64,000 nt of DNA from positions 124,001 to 188,000 of the forward strand of contig JAIOIE010000008.1 in NCBI GenBank assembly GCA_019912665.1. The letters are read 5' to 3'. The position numbers and the translations under genes were made by a program. Each line of letters opens with the position of its first letter. Position 1 is the first letter of the stretch. This stretch comes from Deltaproteobacteria bacterium (GTDB taxonomy: Bacteria; Desulfobacterota; GWC2-55-46). The notes under the pieces were generated by a model. The model had not been told where the DNA came from, did no database searches, and worked only from the letters and a program-made list of their open reading frames with translations. Below are positions 60,037-64,000 of the stretch, piece after piece.

Positions 60037-61152
60037 ATGAAAAGGGATCTGGACATGGCAGGGGGCCGGCCCGGCAAGGCCCGCATACTCGTGGCCGACG
60101 ACGACCGCTTCTACATCAAGGTATACTCGGACCTCATAGCCGAGCTCGGATACGAGTGCATCCCCGCCCAGAACGGGCTTGAAGCCCTTGAGAAGGCGCG
60201 CACCCATATGCCGGACATCCTGATAATAGACGTGGTAATGCCGGGGATGGACGGGTTCGAGGTGACCCGAAGGCTCAAGGAAGACCCACTCACCACTCAC
60301 CTCCCGGTCGTAATAATGACGTCCCTTTCCGATAGGGACTCGCGGGTGAAGGGGCTTCTCGGCGGCGCGGACGAATTCCTCTCAAAGCCCGTGGACGAGT
60401 CAGAGTTCAAGGCGCGCCTGAGGAACCTCCTTAAGGTCAAGCGATACGAGGACTACCTGATCGAGCACGGCAGGAGGCTCGAATACGAGGTGGAGGACAA
60501 GTCGGTCCAGCTCGAAAAAGCCTTCGCCAAGATACGGACCGGCTACATAGAGACGGTATACCGGTTGACGCTCGCGGCTGAGCTCCGCGACAAGGAGACC
60601 GGCTGGCACATAAGGAGGATAAGCCTCTATTCGCAGCTCCTCGCCAGGTATCTGCGCCTTCCGGAGGAGACGGTCGAAGCCATCTTTTTCGGAAGCCCCA
60701 TGCACGACGTGGGCAAGATCGGCATCCCGGACTCCATACTTTTGAAGCCCGGCCCGCTTACGGACGAGGAGTTTAACGTAATGAAGACGCATTCGGCCAT
60801 AGGGGCCGAGCTCCTCAAGGACTCTGATTCGGAGATACTGGCGACGGCCAGGGAGATTGCCCTTACGCACCACGAGAGGTGGAACGGCGAAGGCTACCCG
60901 AAGGGATTGAAGGGCGAGGAGATACCGATTTCAGGGAGGATAGTCAATATCGTCGACATATACGACGCGCTCCGGAGCGTGCGCCCCTACAAGGAGGCCT
61001 TCGAGCACGAGACTTCCTGCGGCATAATTTACCGCCATCCTGAGCGCTTCGACCCGGCGGTACTCTCGGGTTTCAGGGACTGCTCGGAGGAGTTCCGGAG
61101 GCTCTACGACGAGAACAAGGACGACGTTCAGAGCCGTCCGGTTATGATATAA
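60037..61152 (+). CDS. Response regulator with HD-GYP domain (cyclic-di-GMP phosphodiesterase)
   Basis: A 371-residue protein. A receiver domain at residues about 15-130 (ILVADDDRFY, phosphoacceptor in IIDVVMPGMDG, KPVDESEF) is joined by a coiled coil to an HD-GYP domain at about 170-340 (MHDVGKIGIPDSIL, HHERWNGEGYPKGLKG). HD-GYP proteins hydrolyse cyclic-di-GMP. The C-terminus overlaps the ChaN-like gene convergently by 25 bases. The upstream gap of about 200 bases to the M23 start has no other gene. Confidence 0.93.
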   Translation: MKRDLDMAGGRPGKARILVADDDRFYIKVYSDLIAELGYECIPAQNGLEALEKARTHMPDILIIDVVMPGMDGFEVTRRLKEDPLTTHLPVVIMTSLSDRDSRVKGLLGGADEFLSKPVDESEFKARLRNLLKVKRYEDYLIEHGRRLEYEVEDKSVQLEKAFAKIRTGYIETVYRLTLAAELRDKETGWHIRRISLYSQLLARYLRLPEETVEAIFFGSPMHDVGKIGIPDSILLKPGPLTDEEFNVMKTHSAIGAELLKDSDSEILATAREIALTHHERWNGEGYPKGLKGEEIPISGRIVNIVDIYDALRSVRPYKEAFEHETSCGIIYRHPERFDPAVLSGFRDCSEEFRRLYDENKDDVQSRPVMI

Positions 61153-61988
61153 TCGGCGTCTTCAGGACCGACGTGGTCCACTGCGAGGGTCTCCGAGTCG
61201 GGAAGCAACACGACGCTTGTGTATGCGGAAAGCCTGCTTACCTGGGCGGGTATGCCCCTCTTCCATGAATGCCCTCCCCCCGCCATTACCACCATCTTCA
61301 CCCCGGGATGCCTCTCCATGTACTCTATCGCGTTATGGGCCATGGCGTTGTCCCAGACAAGCTGGGCCTCGCAGAAGTTCTTGAAATCCACCCCGTGCTT
61401 CGCGAAAGAATCAAGGGCCTCGCGCATGAAGTTCTCGTAGGTCTCGTCCACCTTGCACTCGATGCCCGGCGGGAGCTTCTCAAGGTCCTCCGGCGTAAGC
61501 GACTCGAAGCCCTCCTTGAGCACCTGGTTCACTATCTTCTTCGGGATGTTGAGGGCCACGAGCGGGATCCCCTCTTCCCTTGCGTAAATGAAGATGTCCT
61601 TGTAGAGATACCAGGGCAGGTTCCAGTTCTTTCTATACACGGCCCTGAAATCCTCTTCGGCCATTTCGCCGCCGACCCATCTGTCGAGCGCGTCCTGGCT
61701 CTCGGTCTTGAACATCTCCATGCCTATGGAGACGTCCGCGCCCTGGTCCTTGAGTGCCTTTATGACCTCGAGCTGCGCCTTGTGGTGGAGCCTTATGCTG
61801 TGCGCCTCGCCGATAAAGACGAAGTCCGCTTCCGAGGCCTCCTTCACGAGGTCAGCCGGTTTTACGGCCTGCTGGTCGGCGACCCTTATTATCTTCGGCT
61901 CGCGGCATCCTGCCGCAAGAACCAGGACGGACGCAAGGAAACAGGCCGCCTTGAGCCATCCCGGAACGGCGCTCCTGGTCTTTTCCAT
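61128..61988 (-). CDS. ChaN/DUF399-family lipoprotein
   Basis: A 286-residue protein starting at MEKTRSAVPG, with lipobox LVLAAGC near residue 28, then VFIGEAHSIRLHHK and VSIGMEMF, the DUF399/ChaN motifs. Members bind heme (iron-regulated lipoprotein ChaN) or are otherwise unstudied. The ATG overlaps the stop TAA of citrate synthase by one base (TAATG), giving coupled translation. The mature C-terminal half has further conserved His/Tyr residues. Confidence 0.82.
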   Translation of the reverse strand: MEKTRSAVPGWLKAACFLASVLVLAAGCREPKIIRVADQQAVKPADLVKEASEADFVFIGEAHSIRLHHKAQLEVIKALKDQGADVSIGMEMFKTESQDALDRWVGGEMAEEDFRAVYRKNWNLPWYLYKDIFIYAREEGIPLVALNIPKKIVNQVLKEGFESLTPEDLEKLPPGIECKVDETYENFMREALDSFAKHGVDFKNFCEAQLVWDNAMAHNAIEYMERHPGVKMVVMAGGGHSWKRGIPAQVSRLSAYTSVVLLPDSETLAVDHVGPEDADYIITGRL

Positions 61989-63139
61989 TATTCTCTCTCT
62001 TCGATTGGGATGTAGGGCTGAGAGCGGAGGCCCGTGTACTTCTGCTCGGGTCGGTATATGCGGTTGTAGTTGAGCTGCTCCATCCAGTGGGCGAGCCATC
62101 CGGCGACCCTGCCCATGGCGAAGATGGGTGTAAAGAGCTCGGTGGGTATCCCCATGCTCCGGAAGAGGATGCCGGAGTAGAAGTCTATGTTCGGATAGAG
62201 GCCTTTGTCCGCGAGCCTCTCCATGACCACCGCCTCTATTTCGCGGGAAGACTCTATCGTGTTTTTGTCTATCTCGTCGAGCTCCGCGAGCCGGGCGATG
62301 TAGCCCTTCAAGACCTCGCCCCGCGGGTCGGTCGTCTTGTAAATCCTGTGCCCGACCCCCATGACCTTCTCCTTCCGCGTGAGCTTGCCTTCTATGTACG
62401 CTCTCGCGTTGCCGCTCGGCCCTATCTCGTCGAGCATCCGGACGACGGCCTCATTAGCCCCGCCGTGGAGCGGGCCCGAGAGCGTGCCGATGGCGGAGGA
62501 TACGACCGTATATGGGTCGGCCAATGTCGAGCCGACGACCCTGGCGCTGAAGGTCGACGCGTTCATGGTGTGGTCCGCGTGGAGCACGAGCATGGAGTCG
62601 AGTATCTTCTCGATTAGCGGCGAAGGCTCCTTCTCGAAGAGCATGTAATAGAAGCTCGCCGCGAGCGAGAGGTCGTTCCTCGGCTGTATCGGGGCGTCCC
62701 CGTGCCTGAGCCTGTGTACCGCCGCGACGATGGTGGGGAGCTTGGCTATGAGCCTTACGCATGACCAGTAGCGCGTCTCGGGGTTCAAGGTGTCCCTTGC
62801 GGGATAATACATGCCCATGGCGGAGGTCACGGCCTGGAGGTAGTGCATGGGGTGGCCGTTCTCCGGAAGGTACTCCATCATCCTGAGTATCTTGAGCTTG
62901 AGGCGGGTGTGGAAGGTGATGTCGCCCCTGAACTTCTCCAGTTCAGCCCTCTTCGGCAGGCGGCCGAAAAGGAGGAGGTAAGCGACTTCGACGAAATTGC
63001 TTTTCTCGGCGAGCGCCTCGACCGGTATGCCCCGGTACTCGAGTATGCCCTTTTCCCCGTCTATGAAGCTTATTGCCGACTCGGCGGCGGGAATGCCTTC
63101 GAGCCCGGGGACCACATCCATTGTAAGTCTCTCGTCCAT
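61988..63139 (-). CDS. gltA: Citrate synthase
   Basis: A 383-residue type I/II citrate synthase. Motifs include LLFGRLPKRAEL, HADHTMNASTFSARVVGST, SGPLHGGANEAV (His-Gly-Gly) and GVGHRIYKTTDPR, with the final PIFAMGRVAGWLAHWMEQL. It condenses acetyl-CoA and oxaloacetate. The ATG at 63139 gives a natural length; a TTG at 63208 extends it by 23 codons without a clear ribosome-binding site. It is cotranscribed with the ChaN-like gene. Confidence 0.93.
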   Translation of the reverse strand: MDERLTMDVVPGLEGIPAAESAISFIDGEKGILEYRGIPVEALAEKSNFVEVAYLLLFGRLPKRAELEKFRGDITFHTRLKLKILRMMEYLPENGHPMHYLQAVTSAMGMYYPARDTLNPETRYWSCVRLIAKLPTIVAAVHRLRHGDAPIQPRNDLSLAASFYYMLFEKEPSPLIEKILDSMLVLHADHTMNASTFSARVVGSTLADPYTVVSSAIGTLSGPLHGGANEAVVRMLDEIGPSGNARAYIEGKLTRKEKVMGVGHRIYKTTDPRGEVLKGYIARLAELDEIDKNTIESSREIEAVVMERLADKGLYPNIDFYSGILFRSMGIPTELFTPIFAMGRVAGWLAHWMEQLNYNRIYRPEQKYTGLRSQPYIPIEERE

Positions 63140-63242
63140 TCCAATGACCCGGTTTTGGCGGAGAAGCCCGGACAGGGCTTTTGAGGAGAATCCCTCGTTC
63201 CTTTTCAAGGCAGATTCTATAACACTGACACCGGGTTGTACA

Positions 63243-63275
63243 TAAAAAAAGCCCCCATCCTGCCGGATGAGGGCT
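63243..63275 (-). terminator. Terminator of the cold-shock gene
   Basis: AGCCCCCATCC and GGATGAGGGCT form a stem with one mismatch; on the minus strand it is followed by a T run (plus-strand A run at 63243-63250). It lies about 20 bases after the csp stop. Confidence 0.85.
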
Positions 63276-63295
63276 ACTGTAATCCCTTTGGGTTA

Positions 63296-63505
63296 CTATA
63301 GCATGGGATTGGGGTTGACGTTTTCAGCCTTGAGCCCCTTGGGGCCCTTGGTGATCTCGAAATCAACCCTCTGCCCCTCCTTCAGGGTCCTGAACCCGGA
63401 ACCCTGTATCGAAGTATAATGGACAAAGACGTCCTCGCCAGTGTCCTGTTCAATAAACCCGAAACCCTTGGATTCGTTGAACCACTTCACCTTTCCTGAA
63501 GGCAT
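63296..63505 (-). CDS. Cold-shock-domain protein CspA family
   Basis: A 69-residue protein with [18 protein letters not shown] (RNP-1 KGFGFI) and DVFVHYTSI (RNP-2). CSD proteins bind single-stranded RNA and melt secondary structure. The ATG at 63505 lies about 14 bases after AGGAGGG. The longer frame to 63577 adds 24 residues not seen in the family. Its promoter carries an overlapping palindrome. Confidence 0.93.
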   Translation of the reverse strand: MPSGKVKWFNESKGFGFIEQDTGEDVFVHYTSIQGSGFRTLKEGQRVDFEITKGPKGLKAENVNPNPML

Positions 63506-63610
63506 AAGGAAAAACCCTCCTTTCTCATTGGAATTCATAAGTAATAGGGGTTTTTCGCACTTCAGGTCCTTTTGCAATTACCTCGCGCTTCCAAACCCTG
63601 CTACTAGCTT

Positions 63611-63651
63611 ACTTACTGAGTAAGTCTAATTGAGGGTCTGCGGCTTGTCAA
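63611..63651 (-). promoter_or_regulatory. Cold-shock gene promoter with overlapping palindrome
   Basis: On the minus strand, TTGACA (63651-63646), a 17-base spacer and TAGACT (63628-63623). The perfect palindrome ACTTACTGAGTAAGT (63611-63625) overlaps the end of the -10 and the start point. This is the geometry of a TetR-type operator. The leader to the ATG is about 110 bases, a normal feature of csp genes. Confidence 0.6.
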
Positions 63652-63682
63652 GGAAGGGGCCCCGGATTTTTTTTGTTCCGCT

Positions 63683-64000
63683 TTATCCTCCTCCATGCTT
63701 CCAGGCCAAAAAGTCCCTGAACGCCCTGAGCGCCTTCGCCCTGTGGCTTATCCTGTCCTTTTCCCCGGGCGGGAGCTCAGCCACAGTGAGCCCCCTTCCC
63801 GGCACGACGAAAACGGGGTCGTAGCCGAAACCGCCGCTCCCCCTGGGTTCAGTTGATATCTCACCCTCGAACTCGCCCTCGAAGACCTCCTCGCCTTTGC
63901 CTGGCTCGACGAATGCGGCAGCGCACCTGAAGCGCGCGGTCCTTTTCCCTTCGGGCACGCCTTCGAGCGCAGCCAAGAGCTTCACGTAATTGTCTGCATC
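63683..64000 (-). CDS. rdgB: dITP/XTP pyrophosphatase RdgB/HAM1, C-terminal part (cut by window edge)
   Basis: 106 residues at the C-terminal end of the Ham1/RdgB family: DADNYVKLLAALEGVP, TARFRCAAAF, GSGGFGYDPVFV, and the SHRAKALRAF end. The enzyme removes non-canonical purine nucleoside triphosphates. The GTG at 63985 could be mistaken for a start, but the frame runs on to 64000 with family-type residues, so the gene continues outside the window. Confidence 0.92.
   Translation of the reverse strand, partial: DADNYVKLLAALEGVPEGKRTARFRCAAAFVEPGKGEEVFEGEFEGEISTEPRGSGGFGYDPVFVVPGRGLTVAELPPGEKDRISHRAKALRAFRDFLAWKHGGG

Noticed and set aside
63683-63985. GTG at 63985 as start of rdgB
   Set aside because: Upstream codons up to the window edge continue the family sequence (DADNY), so the gene is simply cut.

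Overview
The window reads as a chromosomal segment of a GC-rich, Gram-negative bacterium. Evidence for a two-membrane envelope includes outer-envelope lipoproteins, a LpoA-like TPR/periplasmic-binding protein, heptose-type sugar enzymes and Wzx-type flippases. Frequent AGG (Arg) and ATA (Ile) codons in a GC-rich background, together with a K+-independent membrane pyrophosphatase, phosphoketolase, TreY/TreZ and a GH57/DUF3536 enzyme, would fit a Desulfobacterota or Nitrospirota-like lineage. That placement is an inference with low confidence. No prophage, insertion-sequence transposase or CRISPR array was seen.

Layout. 1-6.3 kb (minus strand): galT (cut by the window edge), dksA, moaC, a TPR/LpoA-like periplasmic protein, and the heat-shock genes dnaJ, grpE and hrcA, with no dnaK between grpE and dnaJ. 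6.6-11.3 kb: a small secreted protein, a DUF2156 protein, an ArsB/NhaD-type permease followed by a CBS-pair protein and hemW. 11.3-18.0 kb (minus): a TPR protein, then the most unusual locus of the window. 18.3-24.9 kb: DUF1328, DedA, the H+-pumping pyrophosphatase hppA and phosphoketolase. 25.0-32.1 kb: treZ, a GH57/DUF3536 enzyme and treY, a glucan/trehalose operon. 32.1-48.1 kb: a surface-polysaccharide region with three flippases, three GT2 glycosyltransferases, a B12-type radical SAM protein, an ion channel, a PIG-L deacetylase, gmhB-like and nucleotidyltransferase genes and two large membrane proteins. 48.2-56.9 kb: two paralogous PAS-like/Cys-motif proteins, tRNA-Pro, lipoproteins, an RpoS-like sigma factor, peroxiredoxin with its Fur/PerR regulator, and small membrane proteins. 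57.1-64.0 kb: ackA, an M23 peptidase, an HD-GYP response regulator, a ChaN-like lipoprotein, citrate synthase, a cold-shock protein and the 3' part of rdgB.

The candidate new system is the five-gene operon read from 18014 down to 11929. It encodes a Ycf46-type AAA+ ATPase fused to an FtsH-type M41 zinc peptidase, a DUF1257 (Ycf35-like) protein, a DUF2997 protein, a small activating-enzyme-type radical SAM protein, and an Hsp70-like ATPase with about seven N-terminal helical repeats carrying an ELPK motif and no C-terminal lid. Upstream lies a recognisable promoter whose start region is covered by a perfect 7-2-7 palindrome. The gene content suggests a soluble, regulated proteostasis or remodelling machine that may use a radical modification. 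No member's function can be read from sequence alone.

A second notable layer is a family of about 121-bp repeats with 15-bp terminal inverted repeats. Five copies lie in the window (15384, 34613, 39583, 49248 and 57007). One sits inside the AAA/Hsp70 operon and one abuts the start of ackA. Several promoters with overlapping palindromes (fur/prx, csp, the AAA-M41 operon) point to local regulation.
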